In this document: positions 39,583 through 48,068 of the stretch, piece by piece
Layout of the letters: each line of letters starts with the position of its first letter
Numbering within the stretch: the first letter of the stretch is position 1
Program-made: the position numbers and the translations under genes
The notes under the pieces: model-generated
Seen by the model: only the letters and a program-made list of their open reading frames with translations
What the model was told of the DNA's origin: nothing
Databases searched by the model: none
DNA from: an uncultured Eubacterium sp.
GTDB taxonomy: Bacteria > Bacillota > Clostridia > Lachnospirales > Lachnospiraceae
Direction: 5' to 3'
Assembly (NCBI GenBank): GCA_947642745.1
Contig: CANRTU010000001.1
Coordinates: 1 to 64,000, forward strand
DNA: 64,000 nucleotides

Positions 39583-40626
39583 TTATCCCCGGTGCATATT
39601 AGAAATTGCCATATAATACGCCTGCTCACGGTAGATCCGGTTTTCATGAAAGATATCCTGGTAAATCAGGTCCCCCTGCCCGTTCATCTCGATAACCAGC
39701 GGCCGCGGCGTGTTTTTTTCCAGTAAAATATCCAGCCCCGCCATGGACAGTCCTTCAAACGGCTCCATGGCGCTGGCACACAGCCTGTCTATCTCACGCA
39801 TCGTCTGCGGGGACAGATCCAGCGCCCCCGCATCCAGCGCCCGGTTATTCAGATGAAGATTCGTCACCGGGCCGTCGCCGCAGCGTGCCACCATATGGGC
39901 TATATGCCCAAACTGGTATACAACCCGCAAATCAAAGCTTTTTCCATGAACACGGGCTTTCGGATGCCAGCGCTCCAGCACACATTCCAGGGACAGCAGC
40001 CTTGTCAGCAGGTTTTGAATATCCTCCCGGTCCCGCATCTGGTAAAGCCGTTTCGTATTAATCAGCCGCCGCTCTTCCAGCCGGCAGGACGTATACAGCA
40101 CCATGTCCCCCCGGACCGGATGAAGCCGCAGCGCCGCTGTGCCGGCCGCCCCGGAAAAATATCTGGGTTTTATAAATACTCCATAACAGCGGTTCTCCCG
40201 CATCCAGTCCAATAATTGTGCCACACTGGCAGGCTCACTGTCAGACATCCGGGTCACCGCAATGCCCTGTTCCAGCAGACACTGTTTACTCTTTTTTTTG
40301 TCCAGCAGCCGGATCAGGGCCCCGGGCGTATTTAAAAACTGACAGTCCGACTCTTCCAGTTTCTCTAACAGCCGGATATAAGCCTCCAGCTCTGTGCGCA
40401 TCTGTTCCAGACAGACCGTGGAAAATACCGGCGGGTCAATTTTGACCGGCGTTCCCCGCAGTCTGCCGGCATCCGGTTCCCGCCTAAAGTCAGCCCAGGG
40501 AATCAGCCGCATGGAAATTCCCTGCTGGCGTGCGGCCTGCTCCATATATACCGTCCGTCTGGACGATGCTTCCCCGATCAGATACAGCGCCGGCTCTGCT
40601 GGCGCCAGTCCGCCCCCTGACTTCAC
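39583..40626 (-). CDS. STM4014-family protein (ATP-grasp fold), GTG start
   Basis: GVFIKPRYFSGAAGTAALR, SMAGLDILLEKNTPRPLVIEMNGQGDL; GTG start in TAGTG overlap. Confidence 0.88.
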   Translation of the reverse strand: MKSGGGLAPAEPALYLIGEASSRRTVYMEQAARQQGISMRLIPWADFRREPDAGRLRGTPVKIDPPVFSTVCLEQMRTELEAYIRLLEKLEESDCQFLNTPGALIRLLDKKKSKQCLLEQGIAVTRMSDSEPASVAQLLDWMRENRCYGVFIKPRYFSGAAGTAALRLHPVRGDMVLYTSCRLEERRLINTKRLYQMRDREDIQNLLTRLLSLECVLERWHPKARVHGKSFDLRVVYQFGHIAHMVARCGDGPVTNLHLNNRALDAGALDLSPQTMREIDRLCASAMEPFEGLSMAGLDILLEKNTPRPLVIEMNGQGDLIYQDIFHENRIYREQAYYMAISNMHRG

Positions 40627-41489
40627 TATTCTGTCAGCAACGGATTATAATAGACGATTCCGCCATATGAATCCGCCTCCTGCTGGTCCTCCACGTTAAC
40701 CGTAATACCGGAAAGCCCGGAGAGCTTCTCCATCATTTCATCCGACAGAAAATGGTACTCCAGGTTCAGTTCACGGATACCGGGCAGCCGCGGCAGCCGG
40801 TCCAGAAGCAGCTGTCCTCCTTCGTCTGTCAGACTGCCCATGGACAGATCCAGCGTGGTGATCTGACTGATATATTTACTGTCCAGCACCGCCTGCGTAA
40901 TCTCATTCTGAATCTCACTGTCAGTCAGCCCCAGATACGTCAGTTTTGGAAAGTCTGATTTCTCCAGCAGCTCTTTAATCGTGGATATATCCCCGTCAAA
41001 CCCGTAATCTTCCACACCGATATATAACAGCAGTGTTTCCAGATTTGGAAGCTTTGCCTCCTGCACAGACCGGATTACATCCTTACCAAGCCCGCCGCAG
41101 ATAATTTCCAGATGCCGCAGGTTTTCGTGGTTCACCGTGCCAAGATTCAGGCCGCTGCTGCCTTTGATTACCAGTTTTTCCAGCTGGGGCATGGCCTCCC
41201 ACAGTCTGGAGTAATCCGCCTGTATAATCCAGGATACTTCGCATTCCTCATAGTCCATATCCCCGATAAACAGACTTTTGATATGGGCAAATCTTTCTTT
41301 ATCCGCCACAATGCCGTCCACCAGCGGCTGTGAGCTGCCATCATCCCAGGCTTCTCCCCAGCATCCGATCACAATCTCCTCCAGATCAGGCAGTTCGGGA
41401 TCTGCCTGGATTTCCTGAAACAGCGTAACCGCATCTTTATGATTCTGCCAGTCCTCATACGTATAAGAAAACACTTTACTCCTGTACAT
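40626..41489 (-). CDS. STM4015-family protein (leucine-rich-repeat-like)
   Basis: LFIGDMDYEECEVSWIIQADYSRLWEAMPQLEKLVIKGS and LRR-like strands; last codon overlaps the STM4014-like start. Confidence 0.85.
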   Translation of the reverse strand: MYRSKVFSYTYEDWQNHKDAVTLFQEIQADPELPDLEEIVIGCWGEAWDDGSSQPLVDGIVADKERFAHIKSLFIGDMDYEECEVSWIIQADYSRLWEAMPQLEKLVIKGSSGLNLGTVNHENLRHLEIICGGLGKDVIRSVQEAKLPNLETLLLYIGVEDYGFDGDISTIKELLEKSDFPKLTYLGLTDSEIQNEITQAVLDSKYISQITTLDLSMGSLTDEGGQLLLDRLPRLPGIRELNLEYHFLSDEMMEKLSGLSGITVNVEDQQEADSYGGIVYYNPLLTE

Positions 41490-41610
41490 CTTTCTTTCCT
41501 CCCTGACTATCCCCGTTTCGAGCGGGTATCTGAAAATTTATTGTTACAACGATCATACCATAAGTTTACGATAATTTCCATGAAATTATAAAAAAGTATC
41601 CGGCCAGAAA

Positions 41611-43017
41611 TCAGGATTCCACAATCCGGCCGCTGCCCGGCCCTTCTGTCTGTCCCGCATCTGACTGCCCGTCAGATACTGCCGTTTTTCTGATACCCTG
41701 GTCTTTTGCGTACATCACGATACAAATAACCGCTAAAACTGTTTCCACAGCCGGCTGTGCGGCAATGACGCCATTTAACTGCCACAAACTGTTCAGGATA
41801 AACACTGCCGGAATAAATAATATTACATTTCTCATAATCGTAACAAGCAGGGATTTAACCGCTGCGCCCAGTGCCTGAAAATAACCTGTTATCATATTGA
41901 TAACTCCCAGCATTGGCGCTGACAGACCTAATACACTGATAAAATATCCCGCCTGGTGTATCAGAGATTCATCGTGAAGAAATACGCCTGCCAGCTGTTT
42001 CCCAAATAAGCAGAATACAGCTAAAAAGACCGCTCCCAGAATGATTCCATAAATGGTCGTTGTTTTCACTACCTGTGACATCCGGTCTCTTTTCCCGGCG
42101 CCATAATAATACCCTGCCAGTGGGGCGACGCACTGCGAAAGTCCAACTGGCAGCATAACCGGCACCATATCCACTTTATAGGCGATACCATGCGACGCCA
42201 CCGCATCGGAACCATAAATCCCGATAAAGTTGTTAAGAACGATATTGGAAACACTCAGCAGCGCAGTAATAAGCGCACCCGGTATCCCGATACCCACCAC
42301 GCTGCCAGTCATTTTTTTATGCGGGGCAAACTGTCTGACTGAAAGTGATATCAGCTGGTTTCCTTTTCTTTCCGCCTGAATCATACAGACCAGATAATAA
42401 ACCGAAGAACAGAAAAAACCAAAGGATGTGGCAAGTGCGGCGCCGGCTGTTCCCAGATCCAGCAATACGATAAAAATAAAATCAAAGACAATATTGATGG
42501 AATTGCCAGGGGCCAGCCCGATGGTGCTTTCCTTAATAAAGCCAAGTGACCGGAAAAGATGAACCAGTCCATTCGAAAGAATGATAAAGGGCGCTCCAGG
42601 GAAAATATATTTCAGATAATCGTAAGTATAAGCCATGTTTTCCGCATCGGCGCCTGATACAACCGCAACCGGTTTCATAAACAGGACACCGGCAAGCAGA
42701 ATCACAATTCCGGCGGCCACCATTGCGTACAGACAAAAATTCAGCGTACGGCTGACCTCTTTATTTTTATTTTCTCCTAAGAGCCTTGCAATCACACTGT
42801 TTCCGCCCATGCCGAAAACAGAAGCAACAGACATAATAATCAGAAGAACCGGCGTACAAAGCGTAACCGCGGCGATCATCGCAGGCTCTTTTGTCAGAGA
42901 AACAAAAAAAGTATCCGCAATGTTATAAATCAGGGTCGTAAGCTGCCCCAGCATGGCAGGCAGCCCCATACGCATAATCGCTTTTGAAATGTTTGTTTCT
43001 TCAAATACCGTGGTCAT
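41611..43017 (-). CDS. MATE family efflux transporter
   Basis: RMGLPAMLGQLTTLIYNIADTFFVSLTKEPAMIAAV; 12-TM pattern. Confidence 0.95.
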   Translation of the reverse strand: MTTVFEETNISKAIMRMGLPAMLGQLTTLIYNIADTFFVSLTKEPAMIAAVTLCTPVLLIIMSVASVFGMGGNSVIARLLGENKNKEVSRTLNFCLYAMVAAGIVILLAGVLFMKPVAVVSGADAENMAYTYDYLKYIFPGAPFIILSNGLVHLFRSLGFIKESTIGLAPGNSINIVFDFIFIVLLDLGTAGAALATSFGFFCSSVYYLVCMIQAERKGNQLISLSVRQFAPHKKMTGSVVGIGIPGALITALLSVSNIVLNNFIGIYGSDAVASHGIAYKVDMVPVMLPVGLSQCVAPLAGYYYGAGKRDRMSQVVKTTTIYGIILGAVFLAVFCLFGKQLAGVFLHDESLIHQAGYFISVLGLSAPMLGVINMITGYFQALGAAVKSLLVTIMRNVILFIPAVFILNSLWQLNGVIAAQPAVETVLAVICIVMYAKDQGIRKTAVSDGQSDAGQTEGPGSGRIVES

Positions 43018-43114
43018 ATGACAAAATCCTCCCTATCTGTTTCTTGTATTTTTTATCAGTGTACGCTATCATAAACAGAAAAACCAGGACATATGTCCTG
43101 GTGGAGGTGTTTTT

Positions 43115-43762
43115 ATGAAAAGATTTTATGAAAAATCACTCATTGAAAGCTGTCTGAAGCAGATAGAATATGAATCCGCAATGAGCAGTTTACAGAACCA
43201 TTTATTCATGGCACAATACGAAAAAGGCGAATTTGTTACCATGCCGTCACAAAAAGAACATTTATTCCAGATTATCATTCAGGGTTCTGTGAGTATTTAT
43301 TTTATCAGAGACGACGGATCCGTATACTCTCTCGCAAACAGCCAGAAGAACGATATCCTGGGGGAAATGGAAATTTTTCATCACCAGACGGGTAACGTCT
43401 ATGCCGAAGCGGACAATGACGTCGTCTGTCTTGCCCTGTCTGTCGAAACCGTCAGGGATGCGCTGATGGAAAACTGCCAGTTTTTGCGGCTGATCTGTGA
43501 ATCATTAACACAGAAAATGGAATCCATCACAACCACCGACGCTGCTCCCGCATGTTTAAAACAGCGTGTTCTGACTTACATGAAATATAAATGCGCCAAT
43601 GGAGAACTGAAAGGACTGCAGCAGGCCGCATTTCACTTAAATTGCAGCGCCCGCCAGCTCCAGCGCATCCTTAATCAGTATCAGGCTGATGGAATTATCA
43701 TCAAAACCGGAAAAGGAGCTTTTAAACTAAACGCGGCATATCCTGACTTACATAAAATATAA
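43115..43762 (+). CDS. Crp/Fnr family transcriptional regulator
   Basis: cNMP-binding-like N-term; C-term HTH GLQQAAFHLNCSARQLQRILNQYQADGIIIKTGKGAFKL; divergent from MATE. Confidence 0.93.
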   Translation: MKRFYEKSLIESCLKQIEYESAMSSLQNHLFMAQYEKGEFVTMPSQKEHLFQIIIQGSVSIYFIRDDGSVYSLANSQKNDILGEMEIFHHQTGNVYAEADNDVVCLALSVETVRDALMENCQFLRLICESLTQKMESITTTDAAPACLKQRVLTYMKYKCANGELKGLQQAAFHLNCSARQLQRILNQYQADGIIIKTGKGAFKLNAAYPDLHKI

Positions 43763-43833
43763 ATGCGCCAGCAAAGGGCCGGAAGGACTGCGGCAGGCCG
43801 CATTTTCCTTAAATCGCGGCGCCCGCCGGCCCT
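43743..43833 (+). repeat. Partial tandem duplication of the Crp HTH-coding segment (copy of 43571-43661)
   Basis: Reads LTYIKYKCASKGPEGLRQAAFSLNRGARR versus LTYMKYKCANGELKGLQQAAFHLNCSARQ. Confidence 0.85.
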
Positions 43834-43901
43834 TTCTCTCATTTCACCGGATCAGATAACATATAACTATACAGCATTCATCGCAGATCCGGCTGGCAAT
43901 G

Positions 43902-44582
43902 CTAAAACGTTTCATAGGAAACCAGTTCATCCATGGGAATTCTTGTGTGTAAATGGCGTTCCGGGTCCGCCGCTTCCCCATCCGGATACCCGGCCGCAAG
44001 AATATTGACCGGTTCCAGATGATCCGGCAGCCCGAACTCCCTGCTGATTACATCCGGCCTGAAATGGCAGATCCAGACAGAACCTGGTGTATTGTATCGT
44101 TGATATCTGTCAAAACTCCGCTGAACAGGTTTTCAGCGGCAAGGCGCCTGAACGAGGCGATGCGGTGGCATCGTTGAGTGAAGGCAACGCAGTCCGATGG
44201 AAGCCTGAGCAGGGAGGTTTGGCTGAGTATCAATGATACAATACACTAGTCCTTCTTCCGCCGCCTGCAGCATCATATGGTCTGTCAGTATGGAGGCGTC
44301 TATATCCGTAGTCTTCTTTTTATCGTACGGGCGTACCCATGCCTTTTCATGGTCAGCGCAGACGATAATCGCAAGCGGTGCGCCGTAAAGGTCCGCTGCT
44401 TTCCCAATCTTTCCAAGCCCCTCCCTGCTCTGGACTACAATCAGACGGACAGGCTGCAGATTAGCCGCTGTAGGCGCCGCATGGGCAGCTTCCAGAATCT
44501 TTTCCAGTTTTTCTTCCTCTACTTTTCTGTCCCTGTAACCGCGGACAGAATAACGTTTCTTAGCAATTTCAATAAAATCCAT
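43902..44582 (-). pseudogene. Nitroreductase family protein interrupted by a MITE-like insertion
   Basis: MDFIEIAKKRYSVRGYRDRKVEE...HMMLQAAEEGL | insertion | GSVWICHFRPDVISREFGLPDHLEPVNILAAGYPDGEAADPERHLHTRIPMDELVSYETF*. Confidence 0.9.
44087..44246. mobile_element. 160-bp MITE-like element, TIR GTGTATTGTATCRTTGATAY
   Basis: gtgtattgtatcgttgatat ... agtatcaatgatacaatacac; flanking sequence reconstitutes an intact nitroreductase frame. Confidence 0.88.
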
Positions 44583-44840
44583 AATATTAAATCCTCTCTT
44601 TCTGTCAGATACGGAACATAGGAATGAACCGTTGTCCCCATTTTAGCAGGACGCAGAAATTCCGCAAGAATGCACTTTTGAGGTACATACTTCCCCAAAA
44701 GATAGTTATGGAAAACCGGGTTTCTGAAAAAATAGTTCTGAAAATTAATTCCGAAAGGAATCGTTCTGAAAAAATACCCAGAAGAAAATTTATGAAATAA
44801 CCTGTTCCATCCGTATCGTTTTTGCGGTATCATATACCCG

Positions 44841-45064
44841 GAGCGTACATGGAAAATGCTTTCTGTCAGATATACCCTGAAGGGCATGATATACCCTGAA
44901 GGGCATAATACGGGAGATTTGCACCAGATGAAGGGCGCATACCCGGGGAACACGCCGCATCGTGCCCTCTCTGGTATAACAGGCTATGTAACCTGAATCT
45001 GGTGTAAATCTCACACGAACCTGAGAATGCGGATAGCGGAAATAATTTTTCAGAGACGCTCTGG
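44841..45064. repeat. Family B MITE-like element (copy 2)
   Basis: gagcgtacatggaaaatgctttctgtcagat ... aataatttttcagagacgctctgg; two internal ataccctgaagggcatgat units. Confidence 0.75.
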
Positions 45065-45087
45065 CATAAAGAAAGGTAAGGATAACT

Positions 45088-45366
45088 ATGTATACTGAAA
45101 AAGAAAACGAAGAACTGGTTCAGGCTCTTGTAAAAGCTGCCAGCGCAGCATTTTTGTCTTGAAAAGAAACAACAAAAGAGCATTTTTATTATTATGTATT
45201 CGTATTCGACGAGGGATTACATCCATATATCTCAGCATGGTCATATGAAGCGCTGGAAAAGTCCATTGCCAGACAGCAGATACCAGAGGAAGAGTCAGGC
45301 TGGTGGAAATGGAGTTGTCCGGATTCTCCCTACGCCGTTTACGGATTAGTTTACAGAGGTTATTGA
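45088..45366 (+). pseudogene. DUF4303-like remnant with an in-frame TGA
   Basis: MYTEKENEELVQALVKAASAAFLS*KETTKEHFYYYVFVFDEGLHPYISAWSYEALEKSIARQQIPEEESGWWKWSCPDSPYAVYGLVYRGY*. Confidence 0.55.
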
Positions 45367-45497
45367 ATCAGAACATATGAAATAAAAAACGGATGAAATC
45401 TGCCGCGGTTTTTAATCCTGTATGGCAGACAGTTTTTTATTTCTCCCTTGAACTATCAGAGCTGATTGTGTATAGTATCATTATAACACACGATTGA

Positions 45498-45575
45498 AAC
45501 GTATCTGGCAAAACCGGATACCGTGCCTGCGCCGGAACACTTTTCTTCCGGAGACACGCTTTCCTGTTAAATAAA
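45498..45575 (+). repeat. Family A repeat, degenerate copy
   Basis: aacgtatctggcaaaaccggataccgtgcctgcgccggaacacttttcttccgg. Confidence 0.5.
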
Positions 45576-45740
45576 ATCATCTGGCAGCAGGCTGCCCCCG
45601 GAAAATCCCGGCGCGGGACAGTTAAAACATCTGTACAGCCGCCGGACAAAAGATCCCTGTCAGTATCCATTGAAAAAGAATTACGAAAAATATCAAAACT
45701 GCCGGCATTGTATACAGCCAGCGACAGACGGAGACCGAAC

Positions 45741-46175
45741 ATGCAGATTTCAAGCCGCTTTACCATTGCCGTCCATGTACTCATATGCATAGAGACATTT
45801 AAAAATAACTATAAAGTAACCAGTGACTTCCTTGCCTCCAGCGTAAATGTCAACCCTGTTGTAATCCGCCGGCTGCTGCAACAGTTAAAAAAAGCCGGCA
45901 TTGTAAAAGTAATACGGGGCAGTGGCGGAACAGATGTGCAAAAGCCCCTGGATGAAATTTCACTGCTGGACATATATAACGCTGTAGCGTGTGTAGAAAA
46001 AGGCCAGCTGTTTCATTTTCATGAAAATCCAAACGGGAACTGCCCTGTAGGAAAAAATATCCATTCCATTCTGGATACCAGACTTGAAAGCATTCAGAAA
46101 GCCATGGAAAAAGAAATGGCTTCCATAACCCTGCAGGACATTGTAACCGACGCCGGAAAACTGACCAGTCTTTAA
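45741..46175 (+). CDS. Rrf2 family transcriptional regulator
   Basis: MQISSRFTIAVHVLICIETFKNNYKVTSDFLASSVNVNPVVIRRLLQQLKKAGIVKVIRGSGG. Confidence 0.92.
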   Translation: MQISSRFTIAVHVLICIETFKNNYKVTSDFLASSVNVNPVVIRRLLQQLKKAGIVKVIRGSGGTDVQKPLDEISLLDIYNAVACVEKGQLFHFHENPNGNCPVGKNIHSILDTRLESIQKAMEKEMASITLQDIVTDAGKLTSL

Positions 46176-46454
46176 ATCAGGGAAACAACTGCGATATATG
46201 AAAGCCGCTCGCCAGCGGTACCGGGCAGGATGCGGTCTGATTGCCGGAAGAAACGCCCAGAGACAATCCCTGTTCCCTGCCGGACAATACAGAAATAGTT
46301 ATACCCAGTGTTGCTGGTATAATTGCAGAGTCATCTAAAAATATTTATCACTACTGCTATCTGTCCGCAATCCACTGTCAATTGTCAACAAATGCCTCAG
46401 CTGCCCACAAGTAAATATAACGCCAGCAACCGTAATAGAAAGGGGGCTCAGACA

Positions 46455-46682
46455 ATGAGTAACCGTGACATGTGTATTTCAGTAATCAACAGCATGGAAG
46501 AATGGCAGCCGCAAAGTGCCCTTCAGATGCTGCAAACTGTAAAATGCACACGGGATAAACTGGAAACCGGCACATTAGAAACCATGCAGCTTCTTTCCAA
46601 TCCGGAATTAGCAGAAAAACTGATAAACGGTAAAAAAACCCCTCTTTCCGAATGTGTCCCGGAAAGCGGGGCTGACTGGTAA
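46455..46682 (+). CDS. Putative antitoxin of a YoeB/Txe-type TA module
   Basis: TMQLLSNPELAEKLINGKKTPLSECVPESGADW C-term; stop overlaps toxin ATG (TAATG). Confidence 0.75.
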   Translation: MSNRDMCISVINSMEEWQPQSALQMLQTVKCTRDKLETGTLETMQLLSNPELAEKLINGKKTPLSECVPESGADW

Positions 46683-46948
46683 TGTATGCAATCACTTATA
46701 CCAAAACCGCATTGAAGGATATCCCAAAACCAAAAGTCGCCCATTTAGACGATAAAGCAAAGGAATTAATCAGCATCATCCGCAGTAACCCATACCAGAT
46801 CCCACCAGATTACGAAAAACTGACAGGCGATTTATACGGCCTGTACTCCCGCAGAATCAACCGGCAGCACAGGCTTGTTTATGAAATTTTTGAAAAAGAG
46901 CATATAATCAAAGTTATTTCCCTCTGGTCCCATTACGAACACATTTAG
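46682..46948 (+). CDS. Txe/YoeB family toxin
   Basis: YTKTALKDIPKPKVAHLDDKAKELISIIRSNPYQIPPDYEKLTGDLYGLYSRRINRQHRLVYEIFEKEHIIKVISLWSHYEHI. Confidence 0.93.
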   Translation: MYAITYTKTALKDIPKPKVAHLDDKAKELISIIRSNPYQIPPDYEKLTGDLYGLYSRRINRQHRLVYEIFEKEHIIKVISLWSHYEHI

Positions 46949-47041
46949 TCCAGCAGTATAGTTTCTGCCACTCATAAAACAATGAAACTATATACAACGT
47001 AACAACCGCCCACAAGTGGCTGGCTGGTCAGAAAATGAAAT

Positions 47042-47088
47042 AGAAAAACCACCCGTCCGCCCTCCAAAGTTTACAGGGTGGTTTTTCT
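47042..47088 (+). terminator. Intrinsic (possibly bidirectional) terminator after the TA pair
   Basis: AGAAAAACCACCC-N21-GGGTGGTTTTTCT. Confidence 0.85.
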
Positions 47089-47398
47089 ATGTTAAAACAC
47101 CAGAACGTACGAAATAAATATATATATCAGCATTATAGAAATAAATAATCCAAAAGCCATAAAATCTTTTATTTTCTTTATCACCTGTACATATGTGATA
47201 TTAAAATTTGTATGATAAATAAATCCAAATCACTTATTTTTGATTCTGACCACGCAAAAAGCCCCCCATCCTTCTGACAGGATTTCCATAGTAAATAAAA
47301 TCCCCTTGTTTTTTTCGATATAACTATTGACATTACAACTAAAAAATGATATATCTATTGTTGTATCAAAAAACATTACAACAAATGGAGGTCAGATT

Positions 47399-47752
47399 AT
47401 GGCAAGTTTTAACAAAGTAAGCATCCCATCCTCACAGGCAAGAGCGGAACTGCACGACAGTCTTTCTTTAACCGGAGCAGAAATAAGCATAAACAATCTC
47501 CCAGCCGGCACAGGCGTGCCGTTTGTCCATGCCCATAAACAGAACGAGGAAATATACGCTATCCTTTCCGGCAGTGGCCGGGCTGAAATTGACGGGGAAA
47601 CAGTTTCACTTGCGGCCGGCGACTGGCTGCGCATCTCTCCGGAGGCCAGACGGCAGTTTTTCGCATCAGAAGATACCGCCCTTTCTTTTATCTGTATTCA
47701 GGTAAAGGTGCATTCTCTGGAAAGTTATACAAAAGATGACGCCATCGTCTGA
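47399..47752 (+). CDS. Cupin domain protein
   Basis: VPFVHAHKQNEEIYAILSGSGRAEIDGETVSLAAGDWLRISPEARRQF; start reassigned after TGGAGG. Confidence 0.93.
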   Translation: MASFNKVSIPSSQARAELHDSLSLTGAEISINNLPAGTGVPFVHAHKQNEEIYAILSGSGRAEIDGETVSLAAGDWLRISPEARRQFFASEDTALSFICIQVKVHSLESYTKDDAIV

Positions 47753-47856
47753 TCACAGGACGCACAAAAGAAACCTTTCTTTCCAGCATCCGCACGCCCT
47801 CTCCGGGGGCGCTGATCCCTGGCTCAGACAGAAACGGAACATGGATCTTTTTGTCA

Positions 47857-48042
47857 TAGCGTGTCTTAAACATGTTATCCATAAGATAATAAGATACAGA
47901 TATATCCTGAAAGACATGATTTACCCGGAAAATTCTGCGTATCATAGCCGTCAGGACATCTCATATCCTTCCGAATGGCTCATGTCCCTCATGGTACAAA
48001 ATGGAACGTGCGGCTCTCCGGAATAATTTTATGACACGCTCT
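47857..48042. repeat. Family B MITE-like element (copy 3, degenerate)
   Basis: tagcgtgtcttaaacatg ... ggaataattttatgacacgctcta. Confidence 0.65.
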
Positions 48043-48068
48043 ACAGCGAATGTCTTTCAGGAGGAATT

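Noticed and set aside
41517-41545. Possible half copy of family B (gagcgggtatctgaaaattt)
   Set aside because: Only one end resembles the TIR and no partner end was found, so it was not counted
43763-44008. Separate protein-coding gene 43763..44008
   Set aside because: It overlaps the duplicated Crp segment in the wrong frame and has no recognisable protein features
44133-44582. A complete 149-aa nitroreductase
   Set aside because: Its C-terminal ~37 aa come from the inserted TIR element; the true C-terminus lies beyond it
44519-45183. Overlapping small ORFs (e.g. 44519..44953, 44790..45014, 44866..45183) and similar ones at 56808..57151 encoding repeated GYIMPFRVYHALQG-like peptides
   Set aside because: They translate the family B repeat and its 19-bp tandem units; similarity comes from the DNA repeat, not from a protein family
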